Part shown: piece after piece, positions 25,310 to 33,842 of the stretch | Position numbering within the stretch: position 1 is the stretch's first letter | Layout of the letters: each line of letters opens with the position of its first letter | Source of the DNA: Bacteroidia bacterium | GTDB lineage: Bacteria; Bacteroidota; Bacteroidia; SpSt-205 | Assembly: GCA_026414975.1 (NCBI GenBank) | Contig: JAOAHZ010000006.1 | Span: 156,446 to 220,445, forward strand | Direction: 5' to 3' | Length of the DNA: 64,000 nucleotides | Translations under genes and position numbers: made by a program | The notes under the pieces: model-generated | What the model was told of the DNA's origin: nothing | Database searches by the model: none | What the model saw: only the letters and a program-made list of their open reading frames with translations

Positions 25310-26974
25310 ATGAGGTTTGCCTACTTAACCTTATCGGTACTTTGGCTTGCGCCTTATCTATTACAAGCCCAGTGCGACTCTTTACGTATGGCTCACGCCG
25401 GGCGGTGGTACAGAAACGGAGATACCCTACGCATACAAGGTGGGTTTCTTACCGCTTACCCCCGTGTAGCCAGCTCGGGTTACTCTGGTACCTACACTTG
25501 GTACTGGGACCTGTTTCGTTCTAACAGTGCTGGGCAGCTTCTCTATCATGCCAGTGGGAGTCTATCTGGGGCTTCCCCTACGCTAAATGTGCAGCTGGAT
25601 TATGCTCATCATCCTACCTACTATCACCTTAATCTGATAGTGGGTTATTACGCTCCAGGCGGGACGAATGCGTGTACAGATTCTGCTTCCATCGTTATTT
25701 ACGGTGATACATTCCCGCCCAGCCCCTGGGCTCAATTTTGCCGAGATAGCATTCTACTCCAGATAGGAGGTAGACAAGTGCAGCCTCGCAGGAGTATTTC
25801 CCTTCCGCTGGGAGCCTATCCGTTTTCTTTGAGTGTGACAGGAGACTTCAGAGGATGGTGGCTAACTGGCCCGAGTCCAGCTCAACATAGGCATGATTGG
25901 AGAAATTATCCAGCCGGCACCATTTTGGATACGGTCTACCTGACCTCACCTGGCAGACATTATCTGCGAATACACTTCTACAATGGTATCTGCTGGGATA
26001 CTATACCGTATATCATAGATGCTTACATTGACTCTCCTTTTCAAAACTGCCTTGATAGTACGATGCAGCCTTGCCTACCCCTTCTCATTATCAATAATGC
26101 TTCTTATCTACCGAATTCAAGCCAACCGATTCGGCTAGCGAATGGCACTTACACCTTTCACCTGGCTCCTGCATCTCCGATTCCAAGCACTTATTATCCG
26201 AACTATATATACGACTGGCGAATATGCGGGGCCAATTTACCCAGTGGCTGCTTAGTCGGACAGGGCAGTTCTATCACTTTACCCATTATATCCGCTTCCT
26301 ACATCTTGGAGGTTTACGCTAGGGTGAATTGGCTTTGTGGAGTTACGCAATTTTGCGCTGATACTTTCACCTTCGTATTCACGGGCGGAGGTTTGCCGAA
26401 TGATAGCGTTATTGTGTATTACCCGGGGGATACTACCGTCTACACCCCTGGCGATACTATATCCCTTCCTCTGGACACGGTCTGCTTGCATGCGGGGGTT
26501 TATACACCCTATCCAGACAGTGTTTACTGGTGGAACTGGACGCTCTACGGTCTGAATGGCTCTGCAGTAGATAGCGGTATAACTTCCACGAGTTGTGTGT
26601 TCTCTACCCAGCCGGGCGTTTATACCCTTATTTACGGTTTGACTCCACCTCCTACAAATAGGGTAACTCAGAATCGTCAATATGCTTTCTACATTCATTT
26701 TGGCGCCAGAAGCGCCGTCTTGCCTAAGAAGGATATGGAGGGCAGCACGCCTATTCTATATCCTAACCCTGTCTCTGGCTTAGCTTGGCTATCGCTGTCA
26801 ACAGAGGGTCCTTACGAGGTAGCTATTCTGGACTATACAGGTCGCGAAATAGAGCGCTTTGTCCTGCGAGGCAAAGGCCCGCATGAGCTCCCTCTATTCC
26901 TTCAAGCTGGCTTCTACTTGATGCGTGTCACTGGCAGTGGTACCTCTCATATCATTCGCTTCATAGTGGAGTAA
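25310..26974 (+). CDS. T9SS-secreted protein with C-terminal sorting domain
   Basis: About 554 residues from the ATG giving the best signal peptide (MRFAYLTLSVLWLAPYLLQAQ). The long body is rich in Tyr, Pro, Ser and Thr and contains repeated immunoglobulin/PKD-like beta segments with phrases such as TYTWYWDLFRS and YYPGDTTVYTPGDTISLPLDTVCLHAGVYTPYP. The C-terminal 75 residues are a type A T9SS sorting domain: ILYPNPVSGLAWLSLS, YEVAILDYTGREIERF, LQAGFYLMRVTGSG. The protein is predicted to pass through the type IX machinery to the cell surface or medium. Function is otherwise unknown. Confidence 0.85.
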   Translation: MRFAYLTLSVLWLAPYLLQAQCDSLRMAHAGRWYRNGDTLRIQGGFLTAYPRVASSGYSGTYTWYWDLFRSNSAGQLLYHASGSLSGASPTLNVQLDYAHHPTYYHLNLIVGYYAPGGTNACTDSASIVIYGDTFPPSPWAQFCRDSILLQIGGRQVQPRRSISLPLGAYPFSLSVTGDFRGWWLTGPSPAQHRHDWRNYPAGTILDTVYLTSPGRHYLRIHFYNGICWDTIPYIIDAYIDSPFQNCLDSTMQPCLPLLIINNASYLPNSSQPIRLANGTYTFHLAPASPIPSTYYPNYIYDWRICGANLPSGCLVGQGSSITLPIISASYILEVYARVNWLCGVTQFCADTFTFVFTGGGLPNDSVIVYYPGDTTVYTPGDTISLPLDTVCLHAGVYTPYPDSVYWWNWTLYGLNGSAVDSGITSTSCVFSTQPGVYTLIYGLTPPPTNRVTQNRQYAFYIHFGARSAVLPKKDMEGSTPILYPNPVSGLAWLSLSTEGPYEVAILDYTGREIERFVLRGKGPHELPLFLQAGFYLMRVTGSGTSHIIRFIVE

Positions 26975-27024
26975 AAGAAGAGGTTCTCCTCTGCCTGCTG
27001 AGGAAAGGTCTCGACAGGTGGGAG

Positions 27025-27061
27025 GGGGGGGCGGCAGCGCCGCAGGCGCTGCCGCCCCCCC
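27025..27061. repeat. GC-rich perfect hairpin H1
   Basis: A 17-bp perfect stem (GGGGGGGCGGCAGCGCC) with a GCA loop, in the convergent gap between the T9SS gene and ribF. It is one of three related hairpins. No T tract follows on either strand, so it is not a classical terminator, though it could stop transcription in another way. Confidence 0.85.
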
Positions 27062-27106
27062 TAACCTTTTAGCTCAAACTACATAAAGGCTGCTTCAAGG
27101 CTCTAA

Positions 27107-28099
27107 CTACCCTATTTGAGAATCAAGAAGATCAGGCGAAGAGAAATAGCGCAAAGCCTCCGCCACATCCTCATGAATCTGCTGCAAAAGGGCATATGAA
27201 GAATCAAACTCCTTATGAGGTCTGATAAACTGTATAATCCCAACCGCTAAGTCAACGCCATAAAGGCTTTCATCCTGTTTCTCTCCTAAGAGGTGGATTT
27301 CTAAATCACCCACTGGAGGTAGGTAGATCAGGCTGGGCAGTCCCTTAGTTATAGGCAGGGAAACGGCTGGTGCGATCTGAGTCCATCCTATGTAAATACC
27401 TGGGGGCAACCGAATCTTCTCAGCTGGATAAGGAATATTCGCTGTAGGCACCCCTAATCGGCGCGCTTCTTGACGCCCTGCCCTAACCGTGCCCCGAATG
27501 GAGAAAGGATACCCCAAGAGTATCTTAGCTGCCTGAACTGCGCCTTCAGCTAAAAGGCGTCGCACTCGTGAGCTACTTACAGGGGCCCCTTCCCATTCCA
27601 GAGCTTGAACCTCCTTCACCATAAAGCCTTTTTCTCGGAGGAGCGTAGGGCCGCCTTCCCTATTGTAACCGAAACGGTGATCGTACCCCAGAACCACCCC
27701 CTGAGGGTCTGACACGGCTTTTATCCATTCGGTGATAAAGGCCTCGGCAGAAAGACGAGATAAAGCCGTGGTAAAAGGGATTAATCGTACTACGGTAGTA
27801 CCCCCATTCTGCAGGAGGGCGAAGCGTTCCTCTATAGTTGTGAGCATAGGGACATTCTCCCCGCGGAGGACTGTGCGGGGATGAGGATGAAACAACCAAA
27901 CTTCTGTAAAGGTGTTCAGTTGAGCCGCCCACTCGGCGCATATGTTCAAAAGTAGCTGATGACCTTTATGTACGCCGTCAAACACTCCCATGGTCAGAAT
28001 GCCCCCTCGGGGACTGGCGGTTTTACCGGGGTAAACATCCATCTGGCTGTAAAGCTTGATAAACCGTATAGGGGCCGATGCGGGTACGGCGCAGAGCAC
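27107..28099 (-). CDS. ribF: Bifunctional riboflavin kinase/FAD synthetase
   Basis: Phosphorylates riboflavin to FMN and adenylates FMN to FAD. The N-terminal nucleotidyltransferase half has TMGVFDGVHKGHQLLL and a GYDHRFGYNREGG ATP site. The C-terminal riboflavin kinase half has ILLGYPFSIRGTVRAGRQEARRLGVPTANIPYP and PGIYIGW. At 330 residues it is full length. Starting at 28099 it overlaps truB by 77 bp. An internal ATG at 28042 shortens the overlap, but the longer form keeps the IRFIKLYS strand expected before the FDGVH motif. Confidence 0.93.
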   Translation of the reverse strand: MLCAVPASAPIRFIKLYSQMDVYPGKTASPRGGILTMGVFDGVHKGHQLLLNICAEWAAQLNTFTEVWLFHPHPRTVLRGENVPMLTTIEERFALLQNGGTTVVRLIPFTTALSRLSAEAFITEWIKAVSDPQGVVLGYDHRFGYNREGGPTLLREKGFMVKEVQALEWEGAPVSSSRVRRLLAEGAVQAAKILLGYPFSIRGTVRAGRQEARRLGVPTANIPYPAEKIRLPPGIYIGWTQIAPAVSLPITKGLPSLIYLPPVGDLEIHLLGEKQDESLYGVDLAVGIIQFIRPHKEFDSSYALLQQIHEDVAEALRYFSSPDLLDSQIG

Positions 28100-28667
28100 C
28101 TAAATACCCCCCCCAACCCGTGGCTTCACCTATATCTCGGGCTAAGCTACGGATATAGACGCCTTTTCCACAGTGAATCCGAAGGAGCCAGCGATAGGGG
28201 GGGTTATAGGCTACCTCTTCCATAGAATAAATGCTCACGAGACGAGGAGGAAGGGAAACTGCTTTTCCACGGCGGGCCAAAGCGTAGGCCCGCTTTCCGC
28301 GAACTTTCAAGGCTGAGAAAGCTGGAGGGCGCTGCTGTATATCTCCTACGAATCGAACAAGGAGAGCTTTGCGTTCATCTTCGGAGAGAATGGCTGGCTC
28401 AGCAACGCGCTCAGGCATAAACTCCGCGTCGTCTGATGGGCTTCGCCAACCTAAAACTACTAAGGCATAGTATTCCTTTGGGAGGCCTTGAAAAGAGGCG
28501 ATCTCTCGGGTAGCTTTATCCACAGCCACTAAGACCAGTCCTGTAGCTAAGGGGTCTAAAGTCCCAGCATGGCCAGCCTTTTGAAAGCCAAAGTACTCTT
28601 TCACCCAAGAGACCACCTTAAAAGAACTCCATCCATAAGGCTTATCTACGAGGATAATCCCCTCCAT
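28023..28667 (-). CDS. truB: tRNA pseudouridine(55) synthase
   Basis: Converts U55 of the tRNA T-loop to pseudouridine. The 214 residues contain the N-terminal motif GIILVDKPYGWSSFKVVSWVK, the catalytic aspartate in KAGHAGTLDPLATGLVLV, and GVYIRSLARDIGEATGWGGYLGALRRTRIG. The C-terminal PUA domain of E. coli TruB is absent, as in many Bacteroidota. It overlaps uppP by 22 bp and ribF by up to 77 bp, within the ftsX-DUF3098-uppP-truB-ribF operon. Confidence 0.94.
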   Translation of the reverse strand: MEGIILVDKPYGWSSFKVVSWVKEYFGFQKAGHAGTLDPLATGLVLVAVDKATREIASFQGLPKEYYALVVLGWRSPSDDAEFMPERVAEPAILSEDERKALLVRFVGDIQQRPPAFSALKVRGKRAYALARRGKAVSLPPRLVSIYSMEEVAYNPPYRWLLRIHCGKGVYIRSLARDIGEATGWGGYLGALRRTRIGPYTVYQALQPDGCLPR

Positions 28668-29410
28668 AGGAGCACCACACTACCCAGTATGATCCTATAT
28701 ACCCCAAAGGGTAGAAGGCCATAGCGTTGCCAAGAAGTGATTAGAAAGCGCATAGCGAGAAATGCTACGATAAACGCCACGACGATGCCCATTATCAGCA
28801 CGGGTGCATTTTCTGAACTAAAAGCTACGGGACTTTTCAGGAGCTTGTAAGCGGATGCCGCTCCAAGTGTCGGCACAGCTAATAGAAAGGAAAACTCGGC
28901 TGCGTCCTCTTTTTTCAAACCCATCCAACGCGCCCCAAAGAGCGCTGCTGCAGCCCGAGACACCCCAGGTAAAAGACTCAAGGCTTGTACCAGGCCTATA
29001 ATCATAGCCCGCCAAAGCGAAATAGACTCTATGCCACCCTGAGACCCTCTAAACCAACGATCCATTCTCATTAGAACGACCCCCCCTGCAATCAGGTTTA
29101 TGGCTACAATAAGCGGAGAAGTTAGTAGTCCCTCTAACCACTCCTTAGCCCAGAATCCAATCATAGCTGTTGGGAGGAAAGCTACCGCGATAGGCAAATA
29201 CAAGCGGGGATTCCAAAGGCGCCTATAGCTGTGGGCTAAGACAGCCAGGATAGCCCCTCCTTGTATGATGATCTCGTAATCTTGGGTGAAGGTCTCCTCA
29301 GCTCGTCCTAACCAGATACTTATCAAGATCATATGCCCTGTGGAAGATACAGGCAGAAACTCCGTGATGCCCTCAACCAGTGCAAGGAGTAGGGCCTCCC
29401 ACCAGCTCAT
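28646..29410 (-). CDS. uppP: Undecaprenyl-diphosphate phosphatase
   Basis: Integral membrane enzyme that recycles undecaprenyl-PP to undecaprenyl-P, the carrier for peptidoglycan and polysaccharide export; its presence often raises bacitracin tolerance. The 254 residues have the BacA-family motif ALVEGITEFLPVSSTGHMIL and the second conserved segment LSLLPGVSRAAAALFGARWMGLKKEDAAEFSFLLAVPTLGAA. Both catalytic signatures are intact. It sits 1 nt after DUF3098 in the conserved Bacteroidota order. Confidence 0.94.
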   Translation of the reverse strand: MSWWEALLLALVEGITEFLPVSSTGHMILISIWLGRAEETFTQDYEIIIQGGAILAVLAHSYRRLWNPRLYLPIAVAFLPTAMIGFWAKEWLEGLLTSPLIVAINLIAGGVVLMRMDRWFRGSQGGIESISLWRAMIIGLVQALSLLPGVSRAAAALFGARWMGLKKEDAAEFSFLLAVPTLGAASAYKLLKSPVAFSSENAPVLIMGIVVAFIVAFLAMRFLITSWQRYGLLPFGVYRIILGSVVLLWRGLSS

Positions 29411-29411
29411 C

Positions 29412-29672
29412 TCAGTTTTTCAAGATAGCATAAATAAGTGTAAGAAAGCCGCTCAAAATAAACCATGGTGCGATGTACAGAGAAAAAGAGAATTCCTTGC
29501 TATCCACGAATTCACTCGGTATGAGAAGTCCGACATATCCAACCACGAGTAAGACGATCCCCACAATAAGCCATGTGTAATTGGCTCGTGAGAAAGGCAT
29601 GGAGCCCGTTTTATTCGTCGAGTCTTCGATAGATTTGGGAGGGACTTTGGTGAGTTTTTTTTCTGCGCTCAT
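29412..29672 (-). CDS. DUF3098 family membrane protein
   Basis: 86-residue protein with two transmembrane helices (YTWLIVGIVLLVVGYVGLLI and FSLYIAPWFILSGFLTLIYAIL) and a polar N-terminus. The pattern matches the Bacteroidota-specific DUF3098 family, which characteristically lies between ftsX and uppP, exactly as here. It overlaps ftsX by 4 bp. The function is unknown; the constant position suggests a role connected with the FtsX or undecaprenyl recycling machinery. Confidence 0.8.
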   Translation of the reverse strand: MSAEKKLTKVPPKSIEDSTNKTGSMPFSRANYTWLIVGIVLLVVGYVGLLIPSEFVDSKEFSFSLYIAPWFILSGFLTLIYAILKN

Positions 29673-30520
29673 ATGAGTTTTTCTAAGGTTTGATTGAGGA
29701 AGCGATTCAGTGCAAGGCGACTGGCTAAATAGCCCATGAGGGTGCCAAAGGCTGCAAGTCCAGCGTAGAGCCCCATGAGTCGCCAGTCTGTAAGCAAGAA
29801 GCTGATTGAGAGTAGAAGGCGATCCACTAAGAGTAAACCTGCATGGAGAACGAGAATAGCTAAGATTGAACCGATAAAACCCTGGAAAAGCCCTACAAGA
29901 AGAAAAGGGCGCTCAATAAACTGGCGTGTAGCACCAACCAGCTCCATGGTTCGGATTTCTAATCGTCGGCTGAATATAGCTAACCTTACCGTGTTGAAGA
30001 TGAGCAAAAATGCTATAATCACCATCAATCCTCCGACGAAAAGTCCTACCCAGCGAAAAGTATTAGCTCGCTTTTCTAATACTTCTAATAAACGGCGTGG
30101 GTAGTCAATCTCTTTGACCTCGTCCCATTCTAATACTCGCTGAGAAAATACTAAAATACTGTCCGACGAAACGAGCTCTCCATGAAAGAGTACCTTGAAA
30201 GTAGGGGGGAAAGGATTAAAACCCTCCATGGCCCGAACAAACTCTTCGCCGGCTATCTGCTGAAAGTTTTCCATAGCTGACTCCGGCGACACGTACTGAG
30301 CTTCCCGTACTAAGCGTTGGGTTTGCAGCCACCTAAGTATTTCGTTTATGCGTTCGTTGGGAACGAGTCCGTAGAGGTGAATGCGGTATTCTAAGCCACC
30401 CCGAGCCTGCTCTAATACAAGCTGTCCCGCCAATAAAAACAGTCCATAAAGCCCTAACACGAATAAAGACAGGGTGAGACTAAAGAGGGAGTGGGTTAGC
30501 GGCAAGTGCGCCCCCTTCAC
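29669..30520 (-). CDS. ftsX: Cell division protein FtsX
   Basis: Membrane partner of FtsE that couples ATP hydrolysis to periplasmic peptidoglycan hydrolase activation at the septum. There are about 283 residues with four helices: one near the N-terminus (SLTLSLFVLGLYGLFLL) and three in the C-terminal half. The extracellular domain includes ILRWLQTQRLVREAQYVSPESAMENFQQIAGEEF. The ORF track begins at 30535, but the in-frame GTG at 30520 is preferred because it follows TACTTTTG by 4 nt. ftsE is not adjacent. Confidence 0.9.
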   Translation of the reverse strand: MKGAHLPLTHSLFSLTLSLFVLGLYGLFLLAGQLVLEQARGGLEYRIHLYGLVPNERINEILRWLQTQRLVREAQYVSPESAMENFQQIAGEEFVRAMEGFNPFPPTFKVLFHGELVSSDSILVFSQRVLEWDEVKEIDYPRRLLEVLEKRANTFRWVGLFVGGLMVIIAFLLIFNTVRLAIFSRRLEIRTMELVGATRQFIERPFLLVGLFQGFIGSILAILVLHAGLLLVDRLLLSISFLLTDWRLMGLYAGLAAFGTLMGYLASRLALNRFLNQTLEKLI

Positions 30521-30524
30521 CCCA

Positions 30525-30532
30525 CAAAAGTA
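30525..30532 (-). promoter_or_regulatory. -7 box of ftsX operon
   Basis: TACTTTTG on the minus strand, then 4 nt, then GTG at 30520. It decides the ftsX start codon. Confidence 0.6.
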
Positions 30533-30546
30533 CATCCAAAAACCTA

Positions 30547-30554
30547 TACCTTTG
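30547..30554 (+). promoter_or_regulatory. -7 box of PurE-like gene
   Basis: TACCTTTG, then 5 nt, then ATG at 30560. Divergent from the ftsX promoter with 14 bp between boxes. Confidence 0.6.
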
Positions 30555-30559
30555 TTTTG

Positions 30560-31018
30560 ATGAGCCGGTCTGAAATTGTCCTCCTTAGGGATCCGTCTGA
30601 GAGCCCTCTTATCTTAGAGGATGCGCGCTCTATTCTTTCGCAGATGGGTATTGTGTACAGAGAGGAAGTTTTACCTGGGCTCCCTAGCTTGTCAGGGCTG
30701 CGTTCCCTTATGGAAAGTATTGGCCAAAGTGTATGCGTTTTAGCCTTGGGGCGTGGGGCATATATACTTCCGATTGTTGCTGCTTCGCTTGTTCCTCAAC
30801 AGCCTCTCATTGTAATGCCTTGCCCTTCTGAGCAGGCTTCCATGTCCTATTTAGACACAATCTTTGAGACGGTTCGGGGATATCCTGTGGCTTTTACTCG
30901 TCCGCATGATGCCCAAACTGCTGTACTCTTAGGTGTCCACTTCTTGGTTAGCCGTCATCCCAGCTACGCTGATATTTTGAATGCTTTTATACAAAAGCGG
31001 CATCTACAGCCCAGTTAA
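30560..31018 (+). CDS. Divergent PurE-like (AIR carboxylase fold) protein
   Basis: 152-residue protein that follows the length and strand-helix order of class I PurE: an N-terminal IVLLRDPSESPLILEDARSILSQMGIVY, a mid glycine stretch LALGRGAYILPIVAASLVPQQPLIVMP, and a final HDAQTAVLLGVHFL. The PurE signatures are altered: SDSD is replaced by DPSES, SAHRTP by LPGLPS, and GGAAHLPG by GRGAYILPI. The catalytic histidine is therefore absent. It may have another function or a non-enzymatic role. The ORF track start at 30506 is rejected because it spans the promoter. Confidence 0.55.
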   Translation: MSRSEIVLLRDPSESPLILEDARSILSQMGIVYREEVLPGLPSLSGLRSLMESIGQSVCVLALGRGAYILPIVAASLVPQQPLIVMPCPSEQASMSYLDTIFETVRGYPVAFTRPHDAQTAVLLGVHFLVSRHPSYADILNAFIQKRHLQPS

Positions 31019-31449
31019 GGTTGTCTCCGTCTAAGGTTGTATTGCGACATGGGTAGATTCATAAGTTTATCGGCCTGGTTTTATCTCTTTTTCGGTGGGG
31101 TAAATCCTAATCCATCGGTTGCGCTGTAGGGTAGTTTAGCTGAGGGCTCCCTGGGTACGGCCTTAAAGCATGAGTGCCACCTGAATCTGTGCCTCAGCGA
31201 AACTTAAGATGTGGGGCTCAACGAAATACTTTCATTTCTCCACTTCTTGGTATCTACGGGTTTGGGGGAGTGTCGTAGGGTACACGGACAACTGTCCCAG
31301 TATCGCTGGAGATTTTCTATTTCTACCTCTCTGAAAACTTTTGATGGCTTCATAAGCAGATATAGCGTTATGCCTAAGGGCATTGGGCTATGTGGCACGA
31401 AGTTAGACTTCATTTAGAGCGTTTTGTTGGGCACCTTCAGATAGATAAG
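31019..31449. other. Gene-poor convergent intergenic region
   Basis: About 430 bp between the convergent PurE-like and M16 genes. Two overlapping 68-69 codon ORFs on opposite strands look random and have no family signature. I see no tRNA, clear terminator or repeat. It may be remnant sequence. Confidence 0.6.
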
Positions 31450-32715
31450 CTAATCCATAAGGGATGGTTCGGGGTAGTCAGGAGCTCGGTGGGGCTGAGG
31501 TTCCTTTGGCACATAAGCCCATTCATAGAGTTGTCCAAAAGTGCGTATTGCCGCTTCTTGCAAGCGGGCAGGCGTGATTGCTTTAATTGCATCTTTCCAT
31601 TCGGACTCTTCTATGAGGCGTCCTACGTCAAGTAAGCTACGACTGTAAGCCTGAATACGATAGGTGGAACTTTCCCATAAGAGCGTTTGTTTGCCAAGGA
31701 AACTTCGGGATAGCTCGGAGAGTTGCCGAGATGAGAGGGGCTTATCCATCAAGCGGTTCAGTTCTGCTTGGATGAGAAGACGGGCGCGCCTAAAGGCTTC
31801 GGGCATAAGTCCAGTGTAGATACCCCAAATCGCCTTTTCGGGGTAGCTATGGTAGAAGGAGTAAACCGAATAAGTCCAACCATGTTTTTCTCTCAAGATT
31901 AGGCTGAGACGGCTGCTCATGCCCCCTGCTAATCGGTGTAAAAGAAGCTGTACGGGTATGCTTTCCTCCCATTCATATATGGTTGGGGCTATACCTCCTA
32001 TAATGAGGTGGACCTGTTGAGTGTGGCGAGCAGCATGTCGAATAAGAGGAGGTGCTACCTTTTCACTCGTGGTCGGCGGCGGGATAGATTGATCCGATAT
32101 CGATATGGAGCTCCAGCCGCTTCGTGTGAGAGACCGAAGTATATCCCGCTCTGAAAGAGGGCCTGTAAGGAGAAGCACGAAGGGCGAAGTTTGAAGCCTA
32201 TCTCTGTAAAATAGGCGCAAGTCCTCTGGCGTAATAGAGCGCACCGATGTTTTGTACCCTATAATCGGATGGCGCAAGCCTCCCTCGGTGAAAATCTGCT
32301 CCTCAAAATGGTCTAATAAAGCCTCTTCGGGAATGTCTTCGTACATAGCCAGCTCCTCTAAGATGACCTCACGCTCTTTTTCTACCTCAGAGTCAGGAAA
32401 AGTCGCTCTGAAGGCGAGTTCATACAGAATAAGGAGGGCGGTTCCTATCTCGGTGGGGGCAGTTCGCACTTCTAAGCCTATTTTGTCTTTGGTAGTAAAG
32501 GCGTTGAGTTCGCCGCCGACGCTTTCTATTAGGCGAAAAATAGCTCGGCCTGTGCGTCGCTCAGTACCCTTGAAGAGGCTGTGTTCTAAGAAGTGCAGTA
32601 GACCTTCTTTAGTGGGTGGGTCGTGCCGGCTACCCACGTTCCACATACACAAGGCGTAAATGCTAGAGGCATAAGGGCGTCTCCAGTACCAGACGTAGGG
32701 TGCTATCGGGTGCAC
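31450..32715 (-). CDS. M16 family zinc peptidase (processing-peptidase-like)
   Basis: About 421 residues. The inverted zinc motif HFLEH lies in GLLHFLEHSLFKGTERR, with the downstream glutamate in EREVILEELAMYEDIPEE as third ligand. The second half holds the usual GGMSSRLSLILREKHGWTYSVYSFY segment. No signal peptide is evident. The track ORF starts at 32817, but its first 34 codons run through a 16-bp GC hairpin and give an arginine-rich stretch unlike M16 proteins. The GTG at 32715, 6 nt after a TACTTTTG box, is therefore preferred. Single-domain M16 proteins often work as pairs; no partner is adjacent. Confidence 0.87.
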   Translation of the reverse strand: MHPIAPYVWYWRRPYASSIYALCMWNVGSRHDPPTKEGLLHFLEHSLFKGTERRTGRAIFRLIESVGGELNAFTTKDKIGLEVRTAPTEIGTALLILYELAFRATFPDSEVEKEREVILEELAMYEDIPEEALLDHFEEQIFTEGGLRHPIIGYKTSVRSITPEDLRLFYRDRLQTSPFVLLLTGPLSERDILRSLTRSGWSSISISDQSIPPPTTSEKVAPPLIRHAARHTQQVHLIIGGIAPTIYEWEESIPVQLLLHRLAGGMSSRLSLILREKHGWTYSVYSFYHSYPEKAIWGIYTGLMPEAFRRARLLIQAELNRLMDKPLSSRQLSELSRSFLGKQTLLWESSTYRIQAYSRSLLDVGRLIEESEWKDAIKAITPARLQEAAIRTFGQLYEWAYVPKEPQPHRAPDYPEPSLMD

Positions 32716-32721
32716 GAAGAG

Positions 32722-32729
32722 CAAAAGTA
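32722..32729 (-). promoter_or_regulatory. -7 box of M16 peptidase gene
   Basis: TACTTTTG on the minus strand, 6 nt before GTG at 32715, placed just downstream of hairpin H2. Confidence 0.5.
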
Positions 32730-32749
32730 GGGGGTTGGGGCTTGAGAGG

Positions 32750-32784
32750 GGGGGGCGCCAGCGCCTTCGGCGCTGGCGCCCCCC
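32750..32784. repeat. GC-rich perfect hairpin H2
   Basis: A 16-bp perfect stem (GGGGGGCGCCAGCGCC) with a TTC loop. Compared with H1 the arm differs at one position and the opposite arm carries the compensating change. It lies upstream of the M16 promoter. Confidence 0.85.
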
Positions 32785-32944
32785 TTGCCTCCCTACAAGT
32801 AATACATTCCGTGCCATCCAGGCATCTCATGGTCACTCAGCTCACCCTTCGCTTTTTTCCTTAAGGCTCTTTTTCCCTCTTCAAATCCCTACATGACTTT
32901 CCAGCTTCGGCTCAGGAGTCTAAGGCTTGATCCATCTTTGTATT

Positions 32945-33832
32945 GTGAGGCTGCAGGATAGAGTTCTCTACGCCCTAATGGACAGAATCTTCACGGGCTT
33001 TGGTCGGCTTGCATGGTGGAGGTTGGATATCATTTCGGGCGTCACCTATCGGTTGCTGTATTATGTATGGGGGTATCGGCGAGAGCTGGTGCGTCAGCAT
33101 CTGAGGCAGGCTTTTCCTGATAAGCCTGAGCCCCATCTCACTCAGATAGAGAAAGATTTCTATCAGCTTTTTGCTGATTGGATGATGGAGGTTTGTTTTA
33201 TGAAGGCGAGGGATTGGGAGGCCGTACGAGAGCGATTTGAGATCAAAAACCTGAACCTCTTTCATGAAGCTCACCAAAGGGGCCAGTCGGTCATAGTTGC
33301 TATGGGGCATCAGTTCAACTGGGAATGGGGAGGTTGGGTTGTTCGGAAGGATACTAGGGCCCCTATTCTATGTGTATATCTGCCGTTGGGGGCAAAAGCG
33401 GCCGATAGATTGTTTTTGGAGCTAAGGGGGCGTTATGGCAGTGAGATGCTGCCTTTAGGTAAAATGGGAGCCCGTTTGGCTCGTATGCGGAGCCAAACCC
33501 ACACTCTCATCTTGATGGCTGACCAAAGTCCGAGTGACCTGCGGCGAGCTTATTGGGCTCCTTTTCTCCATCGCTCTACGGCCTGGCATGGAGGATTAGA
33601 GCGCAGCGCCAAACTTTTGGGCTATCGCGTTCTTTTTGTGGAAATTGTACCCGTGGGGAGGCACAGATACGAAGCCTATCCCCATCTATTGACGGATGAT
33701 CCGCATAGCCTACCTGATGGTAAGCTCACCGAGCTCTATGCCCAAGCCTTGGAGTGTAGCATTCGCCGCCATCCCCATAACTGGCTTTGGACTCACAACC
33801 GATGGAAACATAGCCCGCCTCCTATTGTGTAG
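32945..33832 (+). CDS. LpxL/HtrB-family lipid A acyltransferase
   Basis: About 295 residues of the bacterial lipid A late acyltransferase family, which adds a secondary acyl chain to Kdo-lipid A at the inner membrane. Recognised features are the N-terminal membrane segment, the catalytic His motif in VAMGHQFNWEWGGW (HxxxWE type), LMADQSP, and the closing RRHPHNWLWTHNRWK. The start is moved from the track position 32927 to the GTG at 32945, which follows a CATCTTTG box by 4 nt. The TAG stop codon is part of the promoter box of the next gene. Confidence 0.88.
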   Translation: MRLQDRVLYALMDRIFTGFGRLAWWRLDIISGVTYRLLYYVWGYRRELVRQHLRQAFPDKPEPHLTQIEKDFYQLFADWMMEVCFMKARDWEAVRERFEIKNLNLFHEAHQRGQSVIVAMGHQFNWEWGGWVVRKDTRAPILCVYLPLGAKAADRLFLELRGRYGSEMLPLGKMGARLARMRSQTHTLILMADQSPSDLRRAYWAPFLHRSTAWHGGLERSAKLLGYRVLFVEIVPVGRHRYEAYPHLLTDDPHSLPDGKLTELYAQALECSIRRHPHNWLWTHNRWKHSPPPIV

Positions 33833-33837
33833 TTTTG
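33830..33837 (+). promoter_or_regulatory. -7 box of nuoE-carA, built on a stop codon
   Basis: TAGTTTTG, a perfect TAnnTTTG match. Its first three bases are the stop codon of the acyltransferase gene. The ATG of nuoE follows 5 nt later at 33843. Confidence 0.6.
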
Positions 33838-33842
33838 TAGGG

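Noticed and set aside
27025-27061. Hairpin H1 as a rho-independent terminator
   Set aside because: No T tract on either side, and two more copies occur at non-3' positions (upstream of promoters), so a plain terminator role does not explain the family.
31204-31417. Overlapping 68-69 codon ORFs as an insertion-sequence remnant
   Set aside because: No DDE or other transposase motif, no terminal inverted repeats and no target duplication could be identified.
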